A stretch of DNA of 15,918 bases from Pseudomonadota bacterium (GTDB lineage Bacteria > Pseudomonadota > Gammaproteobacteria > Burkholderiales > Rhodocyclaceae), in the NCBI GenBank assembly GCA_023459095.1, contig JAEWVQ010000173.1, positions 1 through 15,918 of the forward strand, given 5' to 3'. Below the pieces are notes generated by a model. That model searched no databases and had not been told where the DNA came from. It worked only from the letters and a program-made list of their open reading frames with translations. Shown here one piece after another: positions 1 to 6,573 of this stretch (its first letter is position 1; the number at the start of each line of letters is the position of its first letter). Both the position numbers and the translations under genes were made by a program.

Positions 1-78
1 GGGTTCGGGTTCGGGTTCGGGTTCCGGCTCGGGTTCCGGCTCGGGTTCCGGCTCGGGTTCCGGCTCGGGTTCCGGCTC
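1..78. repeat. Hexamer/dodecamer tandem repeat encoding Pro-Glu
   Basis: The stretch is built from the hexamers GGGTTC and CGGCTC. First come four GGGTTC copies, then alternating 12-bp units GGGTTCCGGCTC up to about base 78. On the minus strand each hexamer encodes Glu-Pro (GAACCC, GAGCCG). Degenerate copies continue to about base 110. Units are multiples of 6 bp, so slippage would change spacer length without breaking the adhesin frame. The left boundary is not visible. Confidence 0.95.
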
Positions 79-576
79 CAGCACCAGCTCGGGTTCGGGC
101 TCCGGCAACGCACTGCCTTCGATCTGCTCGCTGAACTCCGGCAACGCGGTTTCATACTCGAAGGCCAGGGGATCGACGCCCTCGACGATGCGCAGCAGGC
201 GCACGAAGTTGTTGCCGTCGCCGCCACCGCCACCGGCCAGACCCGCCGCAGGCGCCTCGAGGACGTCGTCGAGGTTGCCGCCGTCGTTGAGCGCCTGGAT
301 CACCTGCTCGATGGAACCACCGGCGAGCTGGGCATCCTGCGCGGGCGGGCGGGTGGCCTCCGCGAGCTCGGCGGTGAGCTTGACGCTCTGCCCCTGGTCA
401 ACGGCGAACGGCTCGCCCCCTGCCAGGGCAAGCTCGACCCGGCCACCCGCGGCGGTGACCACGGTTTCGCCCTCGCGCAGCACATCTCCTGCCTTCAGCG
501 GGCGCAGCGTGCCTGCGGCATCGCGCACAAAGGCATCGCCGGTAACGGCAACCACGGTTGCAATGGATTCGGCCAT
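1..576 (-). CDS. LapA-like giant adhesin, N-terminal retention module (partial, runs off left edge)
   Basis: These are the first 192 codons of a long surface protein; no stop is reached before the window edge. Residues 1-105 or so (start MAESIATVVAVTGDAFVRDA) match the N-terminal retention module of type I-secreted biofilm adhesins such as LapA and BapA. That module plugs the outer-membrane pore and holds the adhesin at the cell surface. Residues 109-112 read P-A-A-G, followed by a Gly-rich stretch (GLAGGGGDG), which resembles the di-alanine site cut by the periplasmic protease LapG. From about residue 157 the chain becomes a Pro-Glu repeat, probably a stiff spacer leading into the missing repeat region. 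The ATG has a good Shine-Dalgarno (AGGAG, 7 nt upstream). It is the last gene of a same-strand run that includes its likely exporter. The family assignment is firm for the N-terminus; the C-terminal RTX signal and full size cannot be seen. Confidence 0.88.
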   Translation of the reverse strand, partial: MAESIATVVAVTGDAFVRDAAGTLRPLKAGDVLREGETVVTAAGGRVELALAGGEPFAVDQGQSVKLTAELAEATRPPAQDAQLAGGSIEQVIQALNDGGNLDDVLEAPAAGLAGGGGGDGNNFVRLLRIVEGVDPLAFEYETALPEFSEQIEGSALPEPEPELVLEPEPEPEPEPEPEPEPEPEPEPEPEP

Positions 577-583
577 GTTCGGA

Positions 584-588
584 CTCCT
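584..588 (-). promoter_or_regulatory. Ribosome binding site of the LapA-like adhesin
   Basis: AGGAG on the minus strand lies 7 nt before the ATG at 576. It fixes the start of the adhesin and is one of the few clear Shine-Dalgarno sequences in this window. Confidence 0.75.
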
Positions 589-730
589 GCGGGAATGGAT
601 GGCTTCGTTGGGAATGGCTTCGTCGCGTCACCGCTGCGGCGGCCACGACAGTCAATGCCGAAAGGCTATGACGATGTCCGTGAGGCTAACGTCATCGCAA
701 ACCGAAATGAATTGGACGAAGGTACAAGGG

Positions 731-754
731 GGCGTGTCGCGTGCCACACACGCC
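731..754 (-). terminator. Hairpin after the 116-aa gene (possible terminator or attenuator)
   Basis: On the minus strand a perfect 7-bp stem (GGCGTGT/ACACGCC) with a 10-nt loop begins 5 nt after the stop codon of the 116-aa gene. It is followed by CCCTTGT, so there is no real U-tract. It separates the coupled secretion genes from the adhesin and could reduce read-through or stabilise the upstream mRNA. The structure is seen directly; the function is inference. Confidence 0.4.
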
Positions 755-759
755 TCGCT

Positions 760-1110
760 TCAGATCAGGCCGTCGTCGCCTTCGTCGTCGAGCAGGCTGA
801 GCTCGCGCATGCCGGCGCGTGCCTTGCGCCGCGCCATCAGCTTGTCCTGCGCCGCCGGCGGCAGGTCGGTAAACAGGATCACCGAACGCGCCACCAGGAG
901 ATCGATCACGTCTTCCAGCACCCGGATGAAGCCGACATCGGAACGGCTCAGCGCGCTGGCCTGGGCGGAGATGCCGTCGCAGAACGCGATCACTTCGGGG
1001 TCGCCGTCGTCGGCCACCGCCCACTCCGCGGCGGCGGGGTCCCCGGCGGCAGGCGGTTCGCTGGCCACCGCGACGATCCGGCCCGCCTCATTGCGTCGGA
1101 TGAACAACAT
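760..1110 (-). CDS. Conserved protein of unknown function (116 aa) in the adhesin secretion operon
   Basis: This is a 116-aa soluble protein starting MLFIRRNEAGRIVAVASEPP and ending in a short acidic tail (LLDDEGDDGLI). It has no signal peptide or membrane segment. The C-terminal half (about residues 58-100) looks helical and contains FIRVLEDVIDLLVARSVI followed by a basic stretch (KLMARRKARAGMREL). Its ATG overlaps the stop of the LuxR-type gene by one base (TGATG), so the two are almost surely co-translated. Small proteins of this look in beta- and gammaproteobacteria are, to my recollection, sometimes labelled 'tryptophan synthase subunit beta-like'. At 116 aa it has no resemblance to the roughly 400-aa TrpB enzyme, and that label should not be transferred. 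Position suggests a role in regulating or assembling the adhesin system, but nothing in the sequence proves it. Confidence 0.8.
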   Translation of the reverse strand: MLFIRRNEAGRIVAVASEPPAAGDPAAAEWAVADDGDPEVIAFCDGISAQASALSRSDVGFIRVLEDVIDLLVARSVILFTDLPPAAQDKLMARRKARAGMRELSLLDDEGDDGLI

Positions 1111-1718
1111 CAGCGCGCCGCCTCGCTCACCGCACCACCCGCAGCCATGCGCAAGGCGAGTTGCAGGCGGTCGCGCACGCCCAGCTTCTCGAACACCGCG
1201 CCAAGGTGGGCCTTGACCGTGCGTTCGGTGATGCCGAGCCGCGCCGCGACTTCCTTGTTCGACGCCCCGCCCGCGACCGCTTCGGCAACCTCCTGCTCGC
1301 GCTGCGACAGGAGGCCCGACCACGCCTGCGCCGGCGCTGCCGGCAGGCGCTGATTGAGCGCGGCGAGGAAACGCCCGAGCAGCGCGGGGCCGACCCACAG
1401 CCCGCCGCGGCTCACCACCTCGCCCACCTCGCGCAGCAGCGACGGCGCCGCCGCGGCGTGGCAGTAGGCGCGCGCACCGAGCGTCAGCGCGAGCAGGGCC
1501 TCGTCCTCCTCCGGGGTGTGCGACACCACCACCACCCGGGCGCCGGCAGCGACTGCGGCCCGCAAACGCTCGCGCCACCCCCCCTCTGCGGCCAGCCACA
1601 GCACGTCGCCGGCCGTGCCGGTCTCGTCGTCGGTACGGAGTTCGCCGTCGGGGAAGGCGGCGAGCCAGCGTGCAGAAGGCGCGGCGGGTGCCGCGGCCAG
1701 GAAGAGGTGTCGGCTCAT
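1110..1718 (-). CDS. LuxR-family transcriptional regulator with degenerate receiver domain
   Basis: This is a 202-aa regulator. Residues about 137-190 form a LuxR/NarL-type helix-turn-helix, with LSQREQEVAEAVAGGASNKE followed by VAARLGITERTVKAHL and FEKLGVRDRLQLAL. The N-terminal 120 residues have the alternating strand/helix pattern of a response-regulator receiver (VVVVSH, then LTLGARAYCHAA). The position of the phospho-accepting Asp at the end of strand 3 is Ala (VLWLAA, residues 39-44), and the usual Lys of strand 5 is not present. It is therefore probably not switched by a histidine kinase in the usual way. The start ATG overlaps the stop of the membrane fusion protein gene by 4 nt (ATGA). 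It likely controls the adhesin operon or a downstream target; this is inferred from position only. Confidence 0.87.
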   Translation of the reverse strand: MSRHLFLAAAPAAPSARWLAAFPDGELRTDDETGTAGDVLWLAAEGGWRERLRAAVAAGARVVVVSHTPEEDEALLALTLGARAYCHAAAAPSLLREVGEVVSRGGLWVGPALLGRFLAALNQRLPAAPAQAWSGLLSQREQEVAEAVAGGASNKEVAARLGITERTVKAHLGAVFEKLGVRDRLQLALRMAAGGAVSEAAR

Positions 1719-3130
1719 CGTTCGGTCAGGGCATTGGCCTTGGCCCGCAACACGGGCTTCAGCAGGTAATCGAGGATGGTTTTCTTGCCGGTGAGGATGT
1801 CCACCTGGGCGACCATGCCGGGGATGATGGGCAGATCGTCGCCGAGGCTGGACGCCGTCGTCCGCACCCGCACCACATACGCCGCATTGCCTTTGTCATC
1901 GACCACGGTGTCGGCGCTGATGTGTTCCAGTATCGCATCGAGCCCGCCGAAAACGGCGAAATCATAGGCGGTGAATTTGACCAGCGCCGCCTGGCCGGGG
2001 CGCAGGAAGGCGATGTCCTGCGGGGTCACGCGCGCCTCGAGCACGAGCGCGTCGTCGAGCGGCACGACCTCCACCACCTCCTTGCCAGGCTGGACCACGC
2101 CGCCCACGGTGGTGACGAGCAAGCGCTGCACGGTGCCGCGCACCGGGGAGCGGATCTCGGCGTGTTTGACCTTGTCCGCCAGCGAACGACTACCCTCGGA
2201 CAGGCTGGAGAGGCGAGCCATGGTGTCGGAAAGCTCGTTGCGCAACTGATTGCGCACGTTCAGTTCGACCTCCTGGATCTTGCGCGTGGCCTCGGCGATC
2301 GCGGCCTGGATGCGCGAAATCTGCGCCGCGGCCTGGTCGCGCTCGCCGCGCAGGCGCGCGACGTCGCGCTCCAGGCGCAGCAGATCGACCTCGGACACCG
2401 CCCCCGATGCCTTCAGCGGCCGGGTGACGTCGAGCTCCTGCTGGGCGAGCTGGAAGGCGCGCCCGGCCTGCTCCTGGCGCGCGCGCACTTCGTTGAGCTC
2501 CTGCTGGCGCTGGCTCAGCTGATCGCGCGCGATCGACAGCTGCGCCGCCATCTCGTCGCGGCTGGACTGATACAGCCGGCGTTCGTGAGCGACGATGTCA
2601 GGGGCCTGCGCCTCGACCCCGGGCGGCGGTTCGAACGGCGTGCCCTGGGTCAGCGCCTCGAGACGCGCGGCCTTGGCCTGCAGCGCCAGATACTCGGCCT
2701 GGTTCTCGCGCAGCGACGACACGAAGCGCGTCGGATCGACGCGCATCAGCAGCTGGCCGGCCTCGACCACCTCGCCCTCGCGCACCGCGACCTCCTCGAC
2801 CACGCCGCCATCGACCGACTGCACGATCTGCAGCTGCCTGGACGGAATCACCTTGCCCTCGCCGCGGGTCACTTCGTCGATCTCGGCGAACGCCGCCCAC
2901 ACGATCAGCAGCAACACCGCGAGCGCCCCCAGGCGCAGCAGCGCGCGCGCGCGCAGCGGCTCCTGCTGCAGCCGCGCCCAGTCGGCGTCGCCCGCCCAGT
3001 CGAGGTTGTCGGCGCGCTCGGGCACCGCCAGCCGCCGCAGCAGGCGGCCGAACAACGGATCACCGAACCTGCCAAGGCGCTCGGTGGCGCGCCCCACGGC
3101 GCCGAACGCCTTCTCGCCGATGAACGCCAT
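1715..3130 (-). CDS. lapC: Type I secretion membrane fusion protein (HlyD/LapC family)
   Basis: This 471-aa inner-membrane-anchored adaptor links the ABC exporter to a TolC-like outer-membrane channel. A cytoplasmic N-terminus of about 63 residues precedes one transmembrane segment (about 64-82, LLRLGALAVLLLIVWAAFA). A biotinyl-lipoyl-like half motif follows (GGVVEEVAVREGEVVEAGQL, about 108-127), then a long coiled-coil hairpin rich in Gln, Glu and Arg (about 180-330). The beta-barrel part ends with the family hallmark PGMVAQVDILTGKKTILDYL. The ATG overlaps the stop of the ABC exporter by one base (TGATG), giving tight stoichiometric coupling. Length and domain order are normal for HlyD-type adaptors. 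The symbol lapC is by analogy with the LapB-LapC exporter of LapA; no TolC/LapE-type gene is in the window. Confidence 0.92.
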   Translation of the reverse strand: MAFIGEKAFGAVGRATERLGRFGDPLFGRLLRRLAVPERADNLDWAGDADWARLQQEPLRARALLRLGALAVLLLIVWAAFAEIDEVTRGEGKVIPSRQLQIVQSVDGGVVEEVAVREGEVVEAGQLLMRVDPTRFVSSLRENQAEYLALQAKAARLEALTQGTPFEPPPGVEAQAPDIVAHERRLYQSSRDEMAAQLSIARDQLSQRQQELNEVRARQEQAGRAFQLAQQELDVTRPLKASGAVSEVDLLRLERDVARLRGERDQAAAQISRIQAAIAEATRKIQEVELNVRNQLRNELSDTMARLSSLSEGSRSLADKVKHAEIRSPVRGTVQRLLVTTVGGVVQPGKEVVEVVPLDDALVLEARVTPQDIAFLRPGQAALVKFTAYDFAVFGGLDAILEHISADTVVDDKGNAAYVVRVRTTASSLGDDLPIIPGMVAQVDILTGKKTILDYLLKPVLRAKANALTER

Positions 3131-5313
3131 CAGCCCGCCCTCCCGATCCGGCCCTGACGCAGGGCCTCGACGACCTGGGCCTTGGGCCCGTCGGCGACGA
3201 CGCGGCCGCCGTCGATGACGATGATGCGATCGACCAGTTCGAGCAACGAGGTGCGGTGAGTGACCACGATCAGGGTCTTGTCCTTGGCCGCCGCGGCCAG
3301 GCGCTGCTTGACGCCATCCTCGCTGGAATGGTCCATCGACGCGGTCGGCTCGTCGAGCAGCAGGATGGGCGGATCGTTGATCATCGCGCGCGCCAGCGCC
3401 ACGCCCTGGCGCTGACCGCCCGACAGCGACTCGCCGCGCTCGCCGACGGTGAGGTCGAAGCCGCGCGGATGCGCATTGACGAACTCCAGGATGCCCCCGA
3501 CCTCGGCGGCGCGCAGCACCGCCGCATCGTCGGCGAACGGCGAACCGAGCACGATGTTGTCGCGCAGGCTGCCGTAGAACAGGGTCACGTCCTGCTGCAC
3601 GTAGCCGATGTTGCGGCGCAGCTCGGCGGGGTCGAGCTGGCGCAGATCGACGCCATCGACGAGCACCGCGCCCGCACTCGGCTGATACAGCCCCATCACC
3701 AGCTTCTCCAGCGTGGTCTTGCCGGAACCGACCCGCCCCAGGATGCCGACGTGCTCGCCGGCGCGGATGCGCAGCGACACGTTGCGCAGCGCCGCGACCT
3801 GCTGCCCGGGATAGGTGAACGACACGTCGCGGAACTCGATGTCGCCGCGCAGCCCGCCGCGGCTCACGAACTGCTGGCCCTCGGGGCGCTCGACCTCGGC
3901 CTCCATCACCTTCTCCAGCGAATTCAGCGAGGTCGCCGCATTGTTGTACTGCACGAGCAGACCGGCGATCTGGCCGATCGGCGCCATCGCCCGCGACGAC
4001 AGCATGTAGCAGGCGATCAGCCCGCCCATCGACAGCAGGTTGTCGCCGATCATGTACACGCCGATGATCAGCATCGCCATGCTCACCAGCTGCTGCACCA
4101 GCGACGAGCCGTTGGTCACCGTCGCCGACAGCAGCCGCAGCTGCGCGCCGACCCGCGACAGCAGCGCCGCGCTGCGCTCCCAGCGCGTCTGCACATAGGC
4201 CTCGGCGCCGAGCGCCTTCAGCGTCTCCATGCCGACCAGGCCCTCGACCAGGGTCGCGTTGCGTTGCGCGCTCGCGCGGTAGGTGGTTTCCGACAATTCG
4301 TGCATGCGCCCCTGCACCGACAGCGCGTAAAGCACGAGCGCGGCGACGCCGAACAGGTAGGGCAGGATCAGCGGCCACGCCACCCAGGCGATGACGCCGA
4401 GAAAGAGCAGCGAGAACGGCAGGTCGATGAAGGCGACCACGGTGGCCGAGCTGATGAAGTCGCGCACGCTCTCGAACGCGCGCAGATTGGCGGCGAACGA
4501 CCCCGCCGACGGCGGCCGCGACTCCATGCGCAAGCCCATCACCCGCTCCATGATGCGGGCGGAGATCTTCACGTCGGCACGGCTGCTCGCCAGATCGACG
4601 AAATGGCCCCGCAGCACGCGCAGGCCGACCTCGCTCAGCATCACCAGCACCACCCCGGCGGCGAGCACCCACAGCGTGTCGGTGGCCTTGTTCGGCACCA
4701 CGCGGTCATACACGTTCATGACGAACAGCGGCATGCCGAGGGCGAACACGTTGATCAGCAGCGCGGCGAGCAGCACGTCGCGGTACAGCGGCCGGCTCTC
4801 CGCGATCACCCCCCAGAACCAGTGCCGGCCGCGCACGCGATTGACCTCGGGCGTGCGGGCGTCGAAGCGCATCTGCGGCCGGGCGTAGATCACGCGTCCG
4901 GCATAGCGCGCGGCGAGTTCGGCGAGCGGCAGCTCGACCACCGCCTCGCCCATCTCGGGGAACACCACGCGCGCCACCTGGCCGTGCTCGTCCCAGCCGG
5001 TGAGAAGGCAGGCGCGATCGTCGGCGAGCAGCAGCACCGCGGGCAGCAGCGCGTCGTTGATGCGCGCCAGCTCGCACGCGGCAACCCGGCTCGCCAGCCC
5101 GGCGCGGCGCGCGGCGCGCTCGAACAACGACGGCGTCAGCCCCTCCTCGCCCACCGGCAGGCCGGCGAGCGCGGCATCGCGGGTCAGCGCCACACCGTGA
5201 GCGCGGGCAAGCAGCAGCAGGCAGTCGAGCAGATCCTGCCGCGCCAGCGGACGTGCCGCCGCTGCCGGCGCCGCGCCGCCCTGTTCCACTTCCGATGGGA
5301 ATCCTTCCGCCAC
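3130..5313 (-). CDS. lapB: Type I secretion ABC transporter/ATPase (LapB family)
   Basis: This is a 727-aa exporter half-transporter that would secrete the LapA-like adhesin through the inner membrane. Residues about 24-145 form a C39-peptidase-like domain (LLDCLLLLARAHG). C31 aligns with the second, non-catalytic Cys of C39 peptidases, and the catalytic Cys position is not Cys, so this is a docking domain rather than a protease. A six-helix membrane domain follows (about 175-460). The nucleotide-binding domain has Walker A (GRVGSGKTT, 526-534), the signature LSGGQRQ (630-636), Walker B (ILLLDEPTASMD, 650-661) and the H-loop VTHR (684-687). The start is GTG: it is the first start after an upstream in-frame TGA, with AAGGGTAAGAAG just before it. 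It heads the overlapping operon and is divergent from the PilZ gene. Confidence 0.94.
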   Translation of the reverse strand: MAEGFPSEVEQGGAAPAAAARPLARQDLLDCLLLLARAHGVALTRDAALAGLPVGEEGLTPSLFERAARRAGLASRVAACELARINDALLPAVLLLADDRACLLTGWDEHGQVARVVFPEMGEAVVELPLAELAARYAGRVIYARPQMRFDARTPEVNRVRGRHWFWGVIAESRPLYRDVLLAALLINVFALGMPLFVMNVYDRVVPNKATDTLWVLAAGVVLVMLSEVGLRVLRGHFVDLASSRADVKISARIMERVMGLRMESRPPSAGSFAANLRAFESVRDFISSATVVAFIDLPFSLLFLGVIAWVAWPLILPYLFGVAALVLYALSVQGRMHELSETTYRASAQRNATLVEGLVGMETLKALGAEAYVQTRWERSAALLSRVGAQLRLLSATVTNGSSLVQQLVSMAMLIIGVYMIGDNLLSMGGLIACYMLSSRAMAPIGQIAGLLVQYNNAATSLNSLEKVMEAEVERPEGQQFVSRGGLRGDIEFRDVSFTYPGQQVAALRNVSLRIRAGEHVGILGRVGSGKTTLEKLVMGLYQPSAGAVLVDGVDLRQLDPAELRRNIGYVQQDVTLFYGSLRDNIVLGSPFADDAAVLRAAEVGGILEFVNAHPRGFDLTVGERGESLSGGQRQGVALARAMINDPPILLLDEPTASMDHSSEDGVKQRLAAAAKDKTLIVVTHRTSLLELVDRIIVIDGGRVVADGPKAQVVEALRQGRIGRAG

Positions 5314-5417
5314 GAGCTTCTTACCCTTTAGTCAAATCGAATCGCACAGCGCGCTGCGCGTCATAGGCGATGATCGCCCGACACCGCCTTGTGCGGCGCG
5401 GCACTATGTCACCGCCG

Positions 5418-5466
5418 CCGGGCGGATTATTCCATGTGATACGCATAGACGGGAAAATCCGCCGGG
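5418..5466. repeat. Long inverted repeat in the lapB/pilZ divergent region
   Basis: Arms of about 16 nt, 5418-5433 (CCGGGCGGATTATTCC) and 5451-5466 (GGGAAAATCCGCCGGG), are complementary apart from a mismatch and a one-base slip. The 17-nt spacer contains a smaller imperfect repeat (ATGTG/CGCAT). It lies 73 nt upstream of the PilZ start and about 105 nt upstream of the exporter start. It could be an operator or an mRNA leader hairpin. No U-tract follows, so a terminator is unlikely. No other gene or clear promoter is visible in the 225-bp gap. Confidence 0.7.
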
Positions 5467-5527
5467 CGAGGGCCGCTTGCGGGCTGCGCGCGGCCCTCGC
5501 AGAATGCCCGGCACACCGATTCGCCTC

Positions 5528-5533
5528 AGGAGA
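5528..5533 (+). promoter_or_regulatory. Ribosome binding site of the PilZ gene
   Basis: AGGAGA lies 5 nt before the ATG at 5539. It is a strong Shine-Dalgarno and supports this start rather than any upstream in-frame alternative. Confidence 0.75.
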
Positions 5534-5538
5534 GTGTC

Positions 5539-5901
5539 ATGGACGACACGCAGCGCCGCCGCTTTTCCCGCATTCGCTTCCATGGCGACGCCCGTCTGCT
5601 GATCGACGACGCCGAACACCCCTGCGAAGTCGTCGACCTGTCGCTGCGCGGCGCGCTCGTCGATGCGACCCTGCTGCCCGCGCCGGCGCTCGGTACGCGC
5701 TGCCTGCTCGAACTGCGGCTGGGCGAAGGTGTGGCGGTGCGCATGGAAGGCGACATCGCCCACCGCGCGGAACGTCGCATCGGCCTCGCCTGCCGCGAGA
5801 TCGACCTCGACAGCCTGATCCACCTGCGCCGCCTGCTCGCGCTCAACTTCGGCGACGCGGCGATGATCGAGCGCGAACTCTCCGCCCTCCTCGGCGGCTG
5901 A
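5539..5901 (+). CDS. PilZ-domain c-di-GMP-binding protein
   Basis: This is a single-domain PilZ protein of 120 aa. The c-di-GMP contact motifs are present: an Arg cluster RRRFSR at residues 6-11 (RxxxR, R7 and R11) and DLSLRG at 33-38 (D/NxSxxG). Between and after these is the expected beta-barrel pattern (GTRCLLELRLGEG, RMEGDIAH, RIGLACREID), closed by a C-terminal helix. There is no extra output domain, so it would act by binding a partner. It is transcribed divergently from the Lap-type exporter, and c-di-GMP is the known signal that keeps LapA on the cell surface through LapD. A role in adhesin control is therefore plausible but not shown. Its stop lies 18 bp from the end of the convergent DUF3299 gene. 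Confidence 0.92.
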   Translation: MDDTQRRRFSRIRFHGDARLLIDDAEHPCEVVDLSLRGALVDATLLPAPALGTRCLLELRLGEGVAVRMEGDIAHRAERRIGLACREIDLDSLIHLRRLLALNFGDAAMIERELSALLGG

Positions 5902-5919
5902 ACGCACGCAGCGCTTTTT

Positions 5920-6570
5920 TCAACGCTCGGGCGCGGCGCCCGGCTCCTTGTAGGGCTCGACGCGGATGCCGCGCATCTGGTAGCCCGCGGTGCCCATGTC
6001 CGATTCGGTGCGCGCCACCGCGAGCACGCCGCTCACCCACACCGGCGCCATGTTCCACTGGTCGGGCACCGCCTTGTCCGGCATCACGTGGATGAGCTGG
6101 TTCGCGGGCGGCGGCGGCACGTGCACGCAGGCGCCGAAGTAAGGCACGAGGAGGAATTCGCGAATCGTCTTGCCATCGGTCTCGAGCGGCACCACAAAGC
6201 CGGGAATGCGCACGCGCTGGCCGGCCAGGCGCTCGATCACCGGCGCCCGGTCCCATTCCGTGCGCATGCGCCTCATGACCTCCTCGACGCGCGGATCGTT
6301 GTCCTGCATGTCGTCGAGCTTGAGGTCGGAGAACAGCTTCTCCGGCTGCCAGTCGGGCGGGATGAGGTCGTCCCAGGTGATGTCGCGGAAACCGGCGCCG
6401 GCCTTGGCGCCCTCCTTGGCCCCGGACTGCGCCGCCGCACCGGGCGCGAGACGGTCGCCGACCTGGTAGTCGCTGCCGGACGCGGGCGCCTTCTGCGCCA
6501 GCACCGCCTGCCCGGCAACGCCGAGCACCGCCGCCACCGTCACCGCGGCGGCGAGTTTCACGTAGTTCAT
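5920..6570 (-). CDS. DUF3299 periplasmic protein (ZrgD-like, zinc-regulated cluster)
   Basis: This 216-aa exported protein has a signal peptide at residues 1-25 (MNYVKLAAAVTVAAVLGVAG, then AVLAQ). After a low-complexity Ala/Gly/Lys segment comes a conserved DUF3299-type domain with DITWDDLIPPDWQPEKLF, GFVVPLETDGKTIREFLLVP and YFGACVHVPPPPANQLIHV. The Cys-x-His pair in the last motif is a possible metal or redox site. The biochemical function of the family is not established. The gene starts 3 nt after the stop of the ABC permease gene, with AGGA just before the ATG. It is the last gene of the divergent zinc cluster, so it probably works with the ABC system in the periplasm. The assignment to the ZrgABCDE type of cluster known from Vibrio rests on gene content. 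Confidence 0.85.
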   Translation of the reverse strand: MNYVKLAAAVTVAAVLGVAGQAVLAQKAPASGSDYQVGDRLAPGAAAQSGAKEGAKAGAGFRDITWDDLIPPDWQPEKLFSDLKLDDMQDNDPRVEEVMRRMRTEWDRAPVIERLAGQRVRIPGFVVPLETDGKTIREFLLVPYFGACVHVPPPPANQLIHVMPDKAVPDQWNMAPVWVSGVLAVARTESDMGTAGYQMRGIRVEPYKEPGAAPER

Positions 6571-6573
6571 GTC

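Noticed and set aside
1..110. Short-period repeats as a CRISPR array or telomere-like sequence
   Set aside because: Units of 6 or 12 bp have no spacers and translate in frame as Glu-Pro within the adhesin.
440..460. TAAG-type motif (T41-A42-A43-G44) in the adhesin as the LapG site
   Set aside because: It lies inside the predicted beta fold of the retention module, far before the expected linker; the PAAG at residues 109-112 is in the right place.
650..655. TTGACT on the minus strand as a -35 box for the adhesin
   Set aside because: No -10-like hexamer lies 16-18 nt downstream (the position reads GGTGAC).
731..746. Sigma-54-like promoter TGGCAC-N10-GC type sequence on the minus strand
   Set aside because: The -24 part is a perfect match and GG/GC spacing is right, but the -12 part reads ACGCC, not TTGCA, and the sequence is one arm of the hairpin after the 116-aa gene. 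Not strong enough to call a promoter.
1715..4672. A 985-codon open frame on the minus strand running through lapC and out of frame across lapB
   Set aside because: Only the part from 3130 down is real (lapC). The upstream part is an Arg/Ala/Gly-rich shadow of lapB caused by the scarcity of stop codons in GC-rich DNA; lapB itself has all ABC motifs in its own frame.
1670..5331. Long plus-strand open frames (for example 3256-5331 and 1670-3157) opposite the secretion genes
   Set aside because: Their translations are His/Arg/Gln/Asp-rich without any domain and are the reverse-strand image of well-supported genes.
5901..5935. AGCGCTTTTTT as an intrinsic terminator between pilZ and the DUF3299 gene
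   Set aside because: There is a T-run, but no stem of adequate length directly precedes it (only a 4-bp AGCG/CGCT pair spanning the T-run).
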